Shown here in pieces: positions 34,240 through 43,381 of a stretch of 64,000 bases of DNA (the stretch's first letter is position 1; every line of letters starts with the position of its first letter). The DNA comes from Acetomicrobium hydrogeniformans ATCC BAA-1850 (GTDB lineage Bacteria > Synergistota > Synergistia > Synergistales > Acetomicrobiaceae). The translations under genes were made by a program, and so were the position numbers. The stretch covers positions 248,001-312,000 of the forward strand of contig NZ_ACJX03000001.1 of NCBI RefSeq assembly GCF_000160455.2. The letters run 5' to 3'. The notes beneath the pieces were generated by a model, which made no database searches, had not been told where the DNA came from, and worked only from the letters and a program-made list of their open reading frames with translations.

Positions 34240-35175
34240 CTACCTCAAAAGGCCCGAAACGATAACGTCAATAGCTTCGTTCTCGGTCAAACCCTTGGCC
34301 ATCAGACCCCACAGCTTTTCGTTGGCTATACGGCCTATGGCAGCTTCGTGGGTTATCTCGGCTCCGGGATGAACCACGGAGACGACGGGAACGGCTTCCG
34401 CTTTCGCATTTCCCTGCACTATTTCAGTGCAATCGACATGACCTTTCGCTCCGTCAGCAGCTCCTTGCACTTCTCCGTAGAACTTGCCGAAGCTGTTGTC
34501 TTTCAATACAACTCTAGCTTTGGCTAATCCGCTAGACTTTTCCCCGGATAGCCTTATCGTATCTTTAACGTTGCAGATATCGTCGTATTTTCCGTAAACT
34601 TTAGAGGTTATCTCCGCACTCCCAAGCCGACCGACGACATCTACTTCCACGTCGAGGGACAGAATCCCTACCCTTCCCTCGATTAACGAAAAATTGCTCA
34701 CGTACCTGCCCTTTTCATCCACTACGACGCGGGTCAGCGGCCTGACTTCGATCTTTCCCTCAGGTCCGTGAACGTGCACTTCTTCATAAGTCATGTCAGC
34801 ACCTTTGCCCACTACTATATCGCCTTCCATCGCATGGAGGAATTTTACAGCATTCGGAAAAATACAGTGGGAGTAAAATTTAGCTTTCGCGCCTTCTTCC
34901 AGCACGATCCTGCTTTCTATGACTTGCTTTCCCTCTTTGCCAAGGTGGCCGAAACAAAGATGTACTGGTTTCTTTAAAATAGCTCCTGCTTTTACGGTAA
35001 AGGATGCCCTAATACCAAATTCAGTCTCTTCGGCGTCGATTTCAAGACCGGGAATGTCTTTTGCAGCGATGATATTATTGGCATGAACTATAACATGAGC
35101 CTCATCGGTCCTGATGGGTTCTCCCGCCTTTTCGGCTATTTCTATCAGTGACATATATTCATTACTGAGATTCAT
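34240..35175 (-). CDS. SufB/SufD-family Fe-S assembly scaffold
   Basis: This 311-residue protein of the SufBD family has a beta-helix core and the C-terminal HEAAIGRIANEKLWGLMAKG typical of archaeal/anaerobe SufB. It is the only SufB/D here and shorter than the 450-residue E. coli proteins, lacking their N-terminal region. It overlaps sufC by 14 bases. With SufC it should form a minimal SufBC scaffold that assembles iron-sulfur clusters, heavily needed by the hydrogenase, AOR and NuoEF-type enzymes in this window. Confidence 0.87.
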   Translation of the reverse strand: MNLSNEYMSLIEIAEKAGEPIRTDEAHVIVHANNIIAAKDIPGLEIDAEETEFGIRASFTVKAGAILKKPVHLCFGHLGKEGKQVIESRIVLEEGAKAKFYSHCIFPNAVKFLHAMEGDIVVGKGADMTYEEVHVHGPEGKIEVRPLTRVVVDEKGRYVSNFSLIEGRVGILSLDVEVDVVGRLGSAEITSKVYGKYDDICNVKDTIRLSGEKSSGLAKARVVLKDNSFGKFYGEVQGAADGAKGHVDCTEIVQGNAKAEAVPVVSVVHPGAEITHEAAIGRIANEKLWGLMAKGLTENEAIDVIVSGLLR

Positions 35176-35914
35176 TGGAAATCACCCCTCCGGCTAAAAG
35201 TGGGTCTGAACAGGGACTACACAGCGATATAAAGTATTGCTTTACGGCAATTGGCTGTCCCTCGAGCATGACCTTGCCGTTGCAAAGCAGGTAAGCCCTA
35301 TCGCAAGCCGAAGCTATGTCATCTCTATGGGTAATTACCAATACGCTGCTACCGAAATCTATTAATTTTTTAAAAAGCTTTATCACATCGCCCAAAGCCA
35401 GAAGATCTACTCCCGAATCGGGTTCGTCTAAGATGGCAAGCTTGGGCCTCATTAAAAAGATAGACGCAAGCTCCAGCCTTTTTCTCTCTCCTCCGGATAG
35501 AGCCTTGTCGACAAAACGATCCAGGTAAAAGGGTTCCATCTGAATAAAGTCCAAAGCCTCTTCCAGTTCTCTTCTCGTTGCATCCTTACGCGACAACCTC
35601 AAATATTCGGCAACGGTAATTCCTTCATATCTAGCCGGATATTGCCATGCTAAAGTTATCCCTAATCTCGATCTTTCGGTAATCGAAAGATCGGTAATAT
35701 CCTTTCCTTCAAAGAAAATCCTGCCGGAATTGGGCCTATAGGAAGGAAGGCCCATAACAGTATGGGCTAACGTCGTCTTTCCCGCACCGTTTCGGCCCAA
35801 CACTCCAGTTATCTCTCCATGCTCGACTCGCAAATTGACTTGATCGAGAAGTTTTTTTCCGTTTTCTCGGGTTACCGTTACTTCATCTACTTGAAGCAAG
35901 GGGGTATCTGTCAT
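35162..35914 (-). CDS. sufC: Fe-S cluster assembly ATPase SufC
   Basis: This 250-residue ABC-type ATPase has Walker A GRNGAGKTTLA, the signature LSGGERKRLELA and Walker B PKLAILDEPDSGVDLLAL; the PDSG D-loop is characteristic of SufC. ATG 35914 follows GGAGG. It powers conformational change of the SufB/D scaffold encoded directly downstream. No sufS, sufE or sufU desulfurase gene lies nearby. Confidence 0.94.
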   Translation of the reverse strand: MTDTPLLQVDEVTVTRENGKKLLDQVNLRVEHGEITGVLGRNGAGKTTLAHTVMGLPSYRPNSGRIFFEGKDITDLSITERSRLGITLAWQYPARYEGITVAEYLRLSRKDATRRELEEALDFIQMEPFYLDRFVDKALSGGERKRLELASIFLMRPKLAILDEPDSGVDLLALGDVIKLFKKLIDFGSSVLVITHRDDIASACDRAYLLCNGKVMLEGQPIAVKQYFISLCSPCSDPLLAGGVISNESQ

Positions 35915-35950
35915 TTATAACTTCCTCCGTTATGAATTCCAAACTTGGAA

Positions 35951-37327
35951 TCATATTATAATCTCCGTATTTTGGCATGCACCAAAATATTCTTCAACTT
36001 CCTTCACATATTCCTCGTATCCCCTGCGGCCCATGAGCGAATATATATACCGTTTCCCCTGTTCCACTCCAGGTTGATCGAAGGGATTGATTTTCATCAA
36101 AAAACCGACAAGAGCTGTTACATATTCATAAAAGAACACCAAAGCACCAATATATCTCTCAGAAACTTCAGGAATGTTAAGGTAAATAACCGGCTTTCCA
36201 GCTTTTACCAAAGCCGAAGCCGTCGAACGAGCCTCTATACTCAACAGATCTCCGAGGGCCTTTCCGTATAAAAACTCCAAATCCTTCAATGCATCTATAT
36301 CTACGACGTCCGGCAATAGGAATAACGGCCTATTTTTTACGTCGATGATCGTAATTAGCTTATCGTCAGGGCCTTCCGCGTAAAGTTGAAGCTGGGAATG
36401 CTGATCTATAGCTCCGAGAGCACGCACAGGAGTGGTGCCGTATCCCTCTTTGCCAAGGCTTTCTCCCCAAAGCTGAGCAAACCATTCGGCAAAATCGGCA
36501 AGATCGTCTCCATAGGGCATCATAACGGCCATATTACGGCCGGCTTTAGCGTGCAACAGGTTAATGCAGGCCAATAGCCATGCGGGATTTTCCCAAAGGT
36601 GCGACCGCAAGACAAGCCTTTGATCCATCTCCTTGGCACCTTGAACCAGCTTTTCGATGTTGATACCCAAAGCGGAAGCCGTTGCCAACCCTACCGAGGA
36701 AAGAACAGAATACCTGCCCCCCACGCTTTCTGGAATATTCAAACTCCTACAACCTGTAGATTTGGCAAATTTGCGCAGAATGCCCTTTCTAGGATCGGTA
36801 ATTATCAAAAAATTGTCGCTTGCCCTTTCTCCTATCTTTTCCCTGACCTTTTGCCATGCCCATAAAAAGTGCGCAGCCGTTTCCGTCGTGCTTCCCGATT
36901 TGCTGACGACTATAAATGCTGTCTTCGACAAATCAAGCCGATCCAGTAAAGATACTGCCGTCTTGGGATCCGGATTTTCCAGCAGATAAAACTTGGGGGC
37001 CTTTCTGACGGAAGCATCAAGTTCGTTGTAAAAAGGGGGAAGGAGTGCCTTTGCAAGCATTCTGTTTCCCAAAGCAGATCCGCCAATGCCTATTTGCACG
37101 ATGGCTTCAAAGCCGGAAAGCCAACGCCCGATTTTAATCGTTTCGGACAAATCCTGATAGGGCAGGTTAATCCAACCAAAGCCCTCAACGTCGTCCCTCC
37201 CTTTTTCCCGCAACAGGACATCGGCTTCTTCCACCATTTTTGAAAGATCATCGATATTTTCTCTCAAGACGGGACGATCTCCACCTACAAAAGCAGCTCC
37301 GACGCTTACGCTCAACAGCTCGTCCAA
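35951..37327 (-). CDS. pgi: Glucose-6-phosphate isomerase
   Basis: This 458-residue bacterial-type PGI has IGIGGSALGNRML, VVSKSGSTTETAAHF (phosphate loop), VGGRYSVLSSVGL and a C-terminal lysine region (INPFDQPGVEQGKRY). It interconverts glucose 6-phosphate and fructose 6-phosphate. The start is TTG 37327 with GGGGGAA upstream. It lies 25 bases after the glutaredoxin gene and just before sufC on the same strand. Confidence 0.95.
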   Translation of the reverse strand: MDELLSVSVGAAFVGGDRPVLRENIDDLSKMVEEADVLLREKGRDDVEGFGWINLPYQDLSETIKIGRWLSGFEAIVQIGIGGSALGNRMLAKALLPPFYNELDASVRKAPKFYLLENPDPKTAVSLLDRLDLSKTAFIVVSKSGSTTETAAHFLWAWQKVREKIGERASDNFLIITDPRKGILRKFAKSTGCRSLNIPESVGGRYSVLSSVGLATASALGINIEKLVQGAKEMDQRLVLRSHLWENPAWLLACINLLHAKAGRNMAVMMPYGDDLADFAEWFAQLWGESLGKEGYGTTPVRALGAIDQHSQLQLYAEGPDDKLITIIDVKNRPLFLLPDVVDIDALKDLEFLYGKALGDLLSIEARSTASALVKAGKPVIYLNIPEVSERYIGALVFFYEYVTALVGFLMKINPFDQPGVEQGKRYIYSLMGRRGYEEYVKEVEEYFGACQNTEIII

Positions 37328-37352
37328 AAGGTATTCCCCCTTTAAAATTAAG

Positions 37353-37598
37353 CTAATCTAATATGCTGTTATCCTTTAAAAGCTCCTTAATTGCCTCAGG
37401 ATCATAACCAACAATAAACTTATCGCCTATGAAGGTTACGGGCACACCCATTTGGCCAGTTTGCCTCACCATGTCCATAGCAGCAGCCCTGTCTTTGCTG
37501 ACGTCTACCTCCTCATACTCGACACCCAAGTCTTTTAAATATTCTTTTACCTTTGTACACCACGGACATGTGGGAGTACTATAAACTTTCACAGTCAT
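37353..37598 (-). CDS. Glutaredoxin-like (NrdH/Uxx-type) redox protein
   Basis: This 81-residue thioredoxin-fold protein has the active site TCPWCTK near the N-terminus, the cis-Pro stretch MGVPVTFIG and FIVGYDPEAIKELL. It serves dithiol-disulfide exchange, perhaps with a thioredoxin reductase elsewhere. The 37599-37788 interval upstream shows no gene and is shared with the divergent NuoE operon. Confidence 0.9.
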   Translation of the reverse strand: MTVKVYSTPTCPWCTKVKEYLKDLGVEYEEVDVSKDRAAAMDMVRQTGQMGVPVTFIGDKFIVGYDPEAIKELLKDNSILD

Positions 37599-37730
37599 AT
37601 TCTACACCTTCCTCTGATTTGAAAAATTAGGGTTACCAAACATACGTAAAGAATATAGCATAATACCCGCAAAGGCGCAACAACTCGCGATAAAAAAAAG
37701 CCCGAGGATCTTCTAAGTACGAATCAATAG

Positions 37731-37739
37731 TGTTATATT
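37731..37739 (+). promoter_or_regulatory. Possible extended -10 promoter of the NuoEFG-like operon
   Basis: TGtTATATT is an extended -10 element (TG, one base, TATATT) about 50 bases before the ATG of the NuoE-like gene. No convincing -35 box is visible, which fits extended -10 promoters but keeps confidence low. Confidence 0.35.
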
Positions 37740-37788
37740 ATCCCTAAATTCATTTTTTTGACCAGCTTTTCAAATAGGAGGGAAGCCC

Positions 37789-38289
37789 ATGCTTTCAACA
37801 AAACAAGATGACGAGCAGGCTTTACAGAACATTATCGAGACCTTTAGGGGTAAAAAGGGCATCACAATTTCGCTTTTATCGAAAATACAAGAAAGTTACG
37901 GCTATTTGCCACAAGAAGTATTGAGCAGGGTAGCCAAAGAGCTCGATATTCCCGAAGCAAGTCTCTATGGTGTAGCGACATTTTATGCCATGTTTAGATT
38001 TAAACCTTTAGGCAAATATACCATAAAACTCTGCAGAGGAACGGCTTGTCATGTACAGGGATCCTTGCTGATAGCCCAAGAAGTGATGAGACATCTGGGA
38101 ATTTCGGAAGGAGAGACGACAGACGACGGACTTTTTACGTTGGAGCTTGTCGCCTGTCTCGGATGCTGCAGCCTGGCTCCTGTTATGATGGTCGGAGAAG
38201 ACGTTTATGGTCGCCTGACACCAGATAGGGCCGTAAAGGTTCTGGATAGCTACAGAACGAACAAAAGAGGTGAAGGCAATAATGGCTAA
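37789..38289 (+). CDS. NuoE-like [2Fe-2S] subunit of an NAD(P)H-linked flavin complex
   Basis: This 166-residue protein is of the 24-kDa NuoE/HydC/HndA family. It has an N-terminal helical bundle (KIQESYGYLPQEVLSRVAKE) and a thioredoxin-like domain holding a [2Fe-2S] cluster via CRGTACHVQGS and ACLGCC. In bifurcating hydrogenases it passes electrons to or from the NuoF-type subunit. ATG 37789 follows AGGAGGGAAG. It overlaps the next gene by 8 bases. Confidence 0.9.
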   Translation: MLSTKQDDEQALQNIIETFRGKKGITISLLSKIQESYGYLPQEVLSRVAKELDIPEASLYGVATFYAMFRFKPLGKYTIKLCRGTACHVQGSLLIAQEVMRHLGISEGETTDDGLFTLELVACLGCCSLAPVMMVGEDVYGRLTPDRAVKVLDSYRTNKRGEGNNG

Positions 38290-40054
38290 TACAATAGTGC
38301 GCGTTGGAATGGCAAGCTGTGGTTTGGCATCGGGGGCAGACTCCGTCTATGAGGAACTCTCCAAAGTGCTTGTCGGAGACGAAAATACTATTTTAAAAAA
38401 GGTCGGATGTATTGGCCTGTGCTCATATGAACCTTTAGTTGAAGTAGAAATCGAGGGCAAGAGAACCATTTATGGATACATGACACCCGAATTGGCCAAG
38501 GAATTGGTCGGCTCCTCCTTTCGCCCCACTTCAGCCCTAAAAGAAAAGATTATATACAGCGATGAGGAAACTCAGGCGCCGGAAAATAATAGGATGGCAA
38601 AACAGGTCAGGATAGTTCTCAGAAACTGCGGGATAATTGACCCGGAAAAAATAGACGAGGCCATTTCCAGAGGGGCTTATGAGGCGTTTTCAAAGGCCGT
38701 GAAGGAAATGTCTCCCGATGAAGTCATAGATGAAGTGTACAGATCAGGCCTTAGGGGTCGTGGTGGTGCAGGATTCCCAACGGGGCTTAAGTGGAAATTT
38801 ACGCGACAAGCCAAGGGAGAACCCAAATATGTGATTTGCAATGCCGACGAAGGAGATCCGGGCGCCTTTATGGACAGGTCCGTATTGGAGGGTGACCCCC
38901 ACACCGTCATAGAGGGAATGGCTATATGCGCCTACGCCGTCGGTGCTTCTCACGGTTATATTTATTGTCGAGCAGAATACCCTTTGGCCATAAAAAGGCT
39001 AAACATAGCTCTTGACCAGGCACGCGAAAGAGGCTTTTTGGGAGACAACGTTTTTGGCAGCGGCTTTAATTTCGATATAGAGATAAAAGAAGGGGCCGGG
39101 GCATTTGTTTGCGGCGAAGAGACAGCCCTGATAGCCTCAATAGAAGGAAAACGGGGAATGCCGCGACCCCGACCTCCCTTTCCAGCCGAAAGCGGCGTTT
39201 GGGGAAAGCCGACCAACATTAACAACGTGGAAACCTATGCAAACGTGCCGTGGATAATACGACATGGAGCATCGGAATTCTCAGCTTTTGGTACGGAAAA
39301 AAGCAAGGGAACGAAGGTATTTGCCCTCGCCGGCAAGGTAGCCAAAGGAGGCCTCATCGAAATTCCAATGGGAATGCCCATCAGAGAAGTAATATATGAT
39401 ATTGGCGGCGGAATCGCCGACGGAAAAGAGATCAAAGCAGTGCAAATGGGCGGGCCGTCGGGAGGATGCATACCTTCCTGGCTCCTCGATACACCTGTAG
39501 ATTACGAATCCATAACAGCCACGGGAGCAATCATGGGTTCCGGAGGTATGATCGTTTTGGACGAAACAAGCTGCGTCGTCGATGTGGCAAAGTTTTTTCT
39601 GAACTTCACACAACGCGAATCCTGCGGAAAATGTCCCTTTTGTAGAATAGGTACAAAAAGAATGCTAGAGATATTAGAACGCATCAGCAACGGAGAGGGA
39701 AAGATGGAGGATCTTGATCTGCTTTATGAACTGGCATTACAGGTAAAGGAAGGTTCCCTATGCGGTCTTGGACAGACGGCCCCAAACCCTGTGTTGACTA
39801 CGCTAAAATACTTCAGAGAGGAATACGAAACTCATGTTAAGGACAAGAAATGTCCCGCAAAGGTGTGCCCTTCTCTCATTCGCTACACAATAAATACCGA
39901 TCTATGCATAGGTTGTACTAGATGTGCCAGGATATGCCCCGTTGGCGCAATTAGCGGCAAAGTTAAGGAACCCCACGAAATAGACGACGCCAAATGCGTG
40001 AGATGCGGGCAATGCAAACAGACCTGTCCTGTCTCTGCTATATTTGTTGATTGA
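38282..40054 (+). CDS. NuoF-like FMN/NAD(H)-binding subunit with extra Fe-S domains
   Basis: This 590-residue protein is of the HydB/HndC layout. An N-terminal thioredoxin-like [2Fe-2S] domain (ASCGLASGAD, VGCIGLCSYEP) comes first. The NuoF core follows with GRGGAGFPTGLKW (FMN) and NADEGDPGAFMDRSVLEGD (NAD), the N3-type [4Fe-4S] motif ESCGKCPFCRIGT, and a C-terminal 2x[4Fe-4S] ferredoxin domain (CIGCTRCARICP, CVRCGQCKQTCP). This is where NAD(H) exchanges electrons, and the likely bifurcation site in HydABC-type enzymes. ATG 38282 follows AGAGGTGAAGG. Confidence 0.92.
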   Translation: MANTIVRVGMASCGLASGADSVYEELSKVLVGDENTILKKVGCIGLCSYEPLVEVEIEGKRTIYGYMTPELAKELVGSSFRPTSALKEKIIYSDEETQAPENNRMAKQVRIVLRNCGIIDPEKIDEAISRGAYEAFSKAVKEMSPDEVIDEVYRSGLRGRGGAGFPTGLKWKFTRQAKGEPKYVICNADEGDPGAFMDRSVLEGDPHTVIEGMAICAYAVGASHGYIYCRAEYPLAIKRLNIALDQARERGFLGDNVFGSGFNFDIEIKEGAGAFVCGEETALIASIEGKRGMPRPRPPFPAESGVWGKPTNINNVETYANVPWIIRHGASEFSAFGTEKSKGTKVFALAGKVAKGGLIEIPMGMPIREVIYDIGGGIADGKEIKAVQMGGPSGGCIPSWLLDTPVDYESITATGAIMGSGGMIVLDETSCVVDVAKFFLNFTQRESCGKCPFCRIGTKRMLEILERISNGEGKMEDLDLLYELALQVKEGSLCGLGQTAPNPVLTTLKYFREEYETHVKDKKCPAKVCPSLIRYTINTDLCIGCTRCARICPVGAISGKVKEPHEIDDAKCVRCGQCKQTCPVSAIFVD

Positions 40055-40068
40055 GGAGGCTTTTGGGT

Positions 40069-43000
40069 ATGGAGCGAAACATTAGAGTATTGCTAAACGG
40101 TCGTGAAGGCTACGGTTACCCGGGACAGACGATATTAGATCTGTGCAAGGATTGTGGCGTGGACATACCTTTTCTGTGTTACGATCCGCATCTTTCGACA
40201 CACGGAGGATGTTCTGTTTGCCTGGTGGAAGTGAAGGGGGCCAAGGCTTTGGTACGAGCCTGCTCCAATAAGATATCCCAAGGCATGGAGATATACGCCA
40301 ATACGGAAAGAACTATCGCGGCAAGGAGGACAGCTCTGGAGCTTTTGCTATCGGATCACGTTGGAGATTGCAGACCGCCCTGTACTCTTGCCTGCCCTGC
40401 CAGAGGTGATGTTCAAGGTTACGTAAACTTAGCTGCCTCCGGCTTTTATAAAGAAGCCTTGGACTTGCTCCACGAAAACGTTACCCTTCCTGCTTCCATA
40501 GGACGAATTTGTCCTGCACCCTGCCAGGAAAAGTGCAGACGCAATTTCGTCGACGAAGAACCTGTTTCCATAAGGGAGATCAAGCGTTTCGTAGGAGACT
40601 GGGCCATAGAAAACGGCATGCTGGGCCACATAGACGAAATACAGGAAAACGGCCACAGCGTAGCTATTGTAGGGGGAGGCCCCGCTGGATTATCGGCTGC
40701 CTTTTTCTTGAGAAAAAAAGGTTATGCCGTAACTATTTTCGAGAAAGAATCGCATCTGGGAGGCATGATGCGATACGGGATCCCAGAGTACAGGCTGCCC
40801 AGAGATATCCTGCAGAAAGAAATAGACTGGTTGCTGTCGTGGGGCATAAAGGTCCAGACGGACACTGCCCTTGGACGAGATATAACTTTAGAGCAATTGC
40901 GCAGGGAATTTGATGCCATATTGCTCGCCTTTGGCTGTTGGCAAAGCACACCTTTACGCGTCCCGGGAGAGAACCTAAAGGGAGTATTTGGCGGAATAAA
41001 TTTCCTGTATCAGGTGAATAACCATCTTCCCGTAGAGATAGGCAAGAAAGTCGCTGTCATCGGGGGAGGAAATACCGCAATGGACGCCTGTCGATGCGCC
41101 AAAAGGCTTGGGGCTGAAGAAGTTACAGTAGTTTACAGACGCACAAGACAGGAAATGCCGGCCGAGGACGCTGAAATCGAAGAGGCAATGGAAGAAGGGG
41201 TAAACTTTATTTTCCTTGCAGCACCCAAGGAAATCTCAGGTGACGAGTCGGTCCGTGAACTTGTGTGCGAAAAAATGGTCCTTGGCGAGCCCGACGAATC
41301 GGGAAGAAGAAGACCCATTCCTACGGGAGAAACATTTACCTTGACTGTAGATACCGTAATAGCTGCAATAGGACAAAGGGCCGTACTCGACTTTCTGCCG
41401 CCTGAAATCCACGACGGCCGAAAGATTTTAGACGATGACAACTACGCCACCCCTCTCGAAAAGGTATTTCTATGCGGAGATTTGAGGACCGGACCCGATA
41501 TAGCAATTGCGGCTATAGGGGAAGGCCATTTTGCTGCTGAATCTATACATCATTTTATTACTCGCGGATATCCCAAGCGCCCCTTTGAATGCGACGTCAC
41601 AAGAGAAGACCTAGGGCCCGAAGATTTTAGGGACAAGAAAAAACAACCCAGGGAAATCCCTAAAATCTTCCCGGCAGAGGAAAGACTTGAAAAACCCTTC
41701 GAAGAATTCAACATGGGGCTCACGGAAGAGCAGGTAAAAATAGATGCCAGCCGATGCATGGAGTGCGGATGTCCCGACGTCTTCGAATGCAAATTGCGCT
41801 CTTATTCGATCGAATATGAGGCTTCGCCTACACGGCTTAGCGGAGAAAGGATAAAGCGCCTTGAGGAAAAATTGAAATACTTCGACAGAAACATGGATAA
41901 ATGTATACTTTGTGGAAGATGCGTCAGGACCTGCGATGAGATCGTCGGACTACATGCCATTGATTTTGTAAGCAGGGGATTTGTCTCGACAATACACGAT
42001 GCATACATGAAGCCCTTGGACGAATCGGAATGCACGGGGTGCGGCCTTTGCGTGCAGCTATGCCCCGTCGGCGCTCTTACCGAGAAACGAATAGAGCGTT
42101 GGCCTCACAGTGAAATCCCGACGGCCACAAAGACCACCTGCGGTGAATGCTCTCTCGGGTGCGAGATATATGTAAATGCCGACAAGGGGAAACGTAACGT
42201 AGTGCGGGTTACCACAGAGTTGGGTTCCCCAACTTCGCCCACTCGCGGGCTGTGTTGTTTCAAGGCGCGAACTTTCCATTTAAAAAGACAAAGGCCGGAA
42301 ATAAATAAAGATATCAAGGAAACTTTGCCTGAACTTGTCGACTTCCTTCATTCCGAAGGAGTTGTCTCGCTATTTTTAGGGAACTCGCTGAGCAACGAAG
42401 AATATGAGTCCATAAAAGAGTTTTTAAACCGTAAAGGGCAAAATATCGCAGTCTCAATTTTGGAAGCCGATGACTTTAAAGCTTTCACATCCCTTGCCGA
42501 GGAGGCAAACTTGAAGAGATGTAGGCTGGGACAAATCTATGAATCCGATGTCGTCTTCGTTATTGACGAAAACATGGATCAGGAAGTACCTTTGATCACC
42601 ACGATGTTACGCAAAAATGTCAGAGAAGATGGCTTAAAGGTAATTTACTTGGGAAGCGATCCTGGATTGCTCGACAGGGGTACCACAATTTTACTGAAGA
42701 CCGATGTAGCGGAAATATATCCTATACTCGAATCTTTCACGGATGAAAGGCTGATCAAAAAGACATCGGAGCTGTCGGGGATAAAGGAGACAACGCTTGT
42801 CAGGGCAATAAATACACTAAAATCAGCCAAATATCCCATTTTCTTGGCGGGACCAAAAGTCACCTCAAATGCCTCTTCAGCCAAGGCGTTCGTAAAATTA
42901 TGTTCGACCCTGGATAAATGCTCCTACATACCTCTCTATCGGGGTGCTAATACAGAGGGAGCTTTACGCGTACTTGGAGATCTTTTAACTCCGACAATCG

Positions 43001-43302
43001 ATAATCTGAGCATGATCAAGAAGGGCCAGGTAACGAAGCTGATGTTGGTCGAACCCGATCAAGCCACCGTTGAAGTCCTACAAGGGGTCAATGCGGACAA
43101 TCGTGCCAAATGTGCCCTCTTGGCATCGAGATCATTCGAGGATATTAAAGCAGATCTGGTAATGCCAATTGCGGGTTGGTACGAAAGGCAGGGAAAGGTA
43201 ATAAACGTATCGGGAGAGATCTTGAAACAAGAAATAACCGTAATACCTCAGAAAAAGAGCAAAACCCTGTCTTCGTTAATCAAAGCACTCACAGAAATCT
43301 GA
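40069..43302 (+). CDS. NuoG-GltD fusion flavoprotein (putative bifurcating/transhydrogenase A subunit)
   Basis: This 1077-residue multidomain protein contains, in order: a [2Fe-2S] ferredoxin domain (1-~80, LCYDP, GGCSVC); a GltD-type Fe-S helical domain (~100-190, CRPPCTLACPARGD, CPAPCQEKCRR); FAD/NAD(P) domains (~195-530, GGGPAGLS at ~200, GGGNTAMD at ~325, LCGDLRTGPD at ~470); a 2x[4Fe-4S] domain (CILCGRCVRTCDE ~614, CTGCGLCVQLCP ~655); and a molybdopterin-type Fe4S4 entry (CGECSLGC ~690) with a shortened NuoG/FdhA-like tail. No FeFe-hydrogenase H-cluster motif is present. It should transfer electrons between NADP(H), ferredoxin and the NuoEF pair. ATG 40069 follows GAGGAGG. Confidence 0.88.
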   Translation: MERNIRVLLNGREGYGYPGQTILDLCKDCGVDIPFLCYDPHLSTHGGCSVCLVEVKGAKALVRACSNKISQGMEIYANTERTIAARRTALELLLSDHVGDCRPPCTLACPARGDVQGYVNLAASGFYKEALDLLHENVTLPASIGRICPAPCQEKCRRNFVDEEPVSIREIKRFVGDWAIENGMLGHIDEIQENGHSVAIVGGGPAGLSAAFFLRKKGYAVTIFEKESHLGGMMRYGIPEYRLPRDILQKEIDWLLSWGIKVQTDTALGRDITLEQLRREFDAILLAFGCWQSTPLRVPGENLKGVFGGINFLYQVNNHLPVEIGKKVAVIGGGNTAMDACRCAKRLGAEEVTVVYRRTRQEMPAEDAEIEEAMEEGVNFIFLAAPKEISGDESVRELVCEKMVLGEPDESGRRRPIPTGETFTLTVDTVIAAIGQRAVLDFLPPEIHDGRKILDDDNYATPLEKVFLCGDLRTGPDIAIAAIGEGHFAAESIHHFITRGYPKRPFECDVTREDLGPEDFRDKKKQPREIPKIFPAEERLEKPFEEFNMGLTEEQVKIDASRCMECGCPDVFECKLRSYSIEYEASPTRLSGERIKRLEEKLKYFDRNMDKCILCGRCVRTCDEIVGLHAIDFVSRGFVSTIHDAYMKPLDESECTGCGLCVQLCPVGALTEKRIERWPHSEIPTATKTTCGECSLGCEIYVNADKGKRNVVRVTTELGSPTSPTRGLCCFKARTFHLKRQRPEINKDIKETLPELVDFLHSEGVVSLFLGNSLSNEEYESIKEFLNRKGQNIAVSILEADDFKAFTSLAEEANLKRCRLGQIYESDVVFVIDENMDQEVPLITTMLRKNVREDGLKVIYLGSDPGLLDRGTTILLKTDVAEIYPILESFTDERLIKKTSELSGIKETTLVRAINTLKSAKYPIFLAGPKVTSNASSAKAFVKLCSTLDKCSYIPLYRGANTEGALRVLGDLLTPTIDNLSMIKKGQVTKLMLVEPDQATVEVLQGVNADNRAKCALLASRSFEDIKADLVMPIAGWYERQGKVINVSGEILKQEITVIPQKKSKTLSSLIKALTEI

Positions 43303-43320
43303 AAAACGTCAGAAAATGCA

Positions 43321-43356
43321 AATAATTAAGCGGGAGGATCCTCCCGCTTAATTATT
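43321..43356. terminator. 36-bp perfect palindrome, bidirectional terminator
   Basis: Aataattaagcgggagga is followed immediately by its exact reverse complement (18-bp arms). The GC-rich centre and AT-rich flanks (TTAATTATTAT) on both strands act as terminator tails. It lies 18 bases after the fusion-protein stop and 25 bases before the EF-G stop, serving both convergent transcripts. Confidence 0.88.
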
Positions 43357-43381
43357 ATATTCGAGCTAGGGCAAAGTATAT

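Noticed and set aside
37660-37710. Run of eight A residues after a short GC stretch as a terminator
   Set aside because: CCCGAGG has no matching second arm, and on the minus strand it lies upstream of the glutaredoxin gene rather than after any gene.
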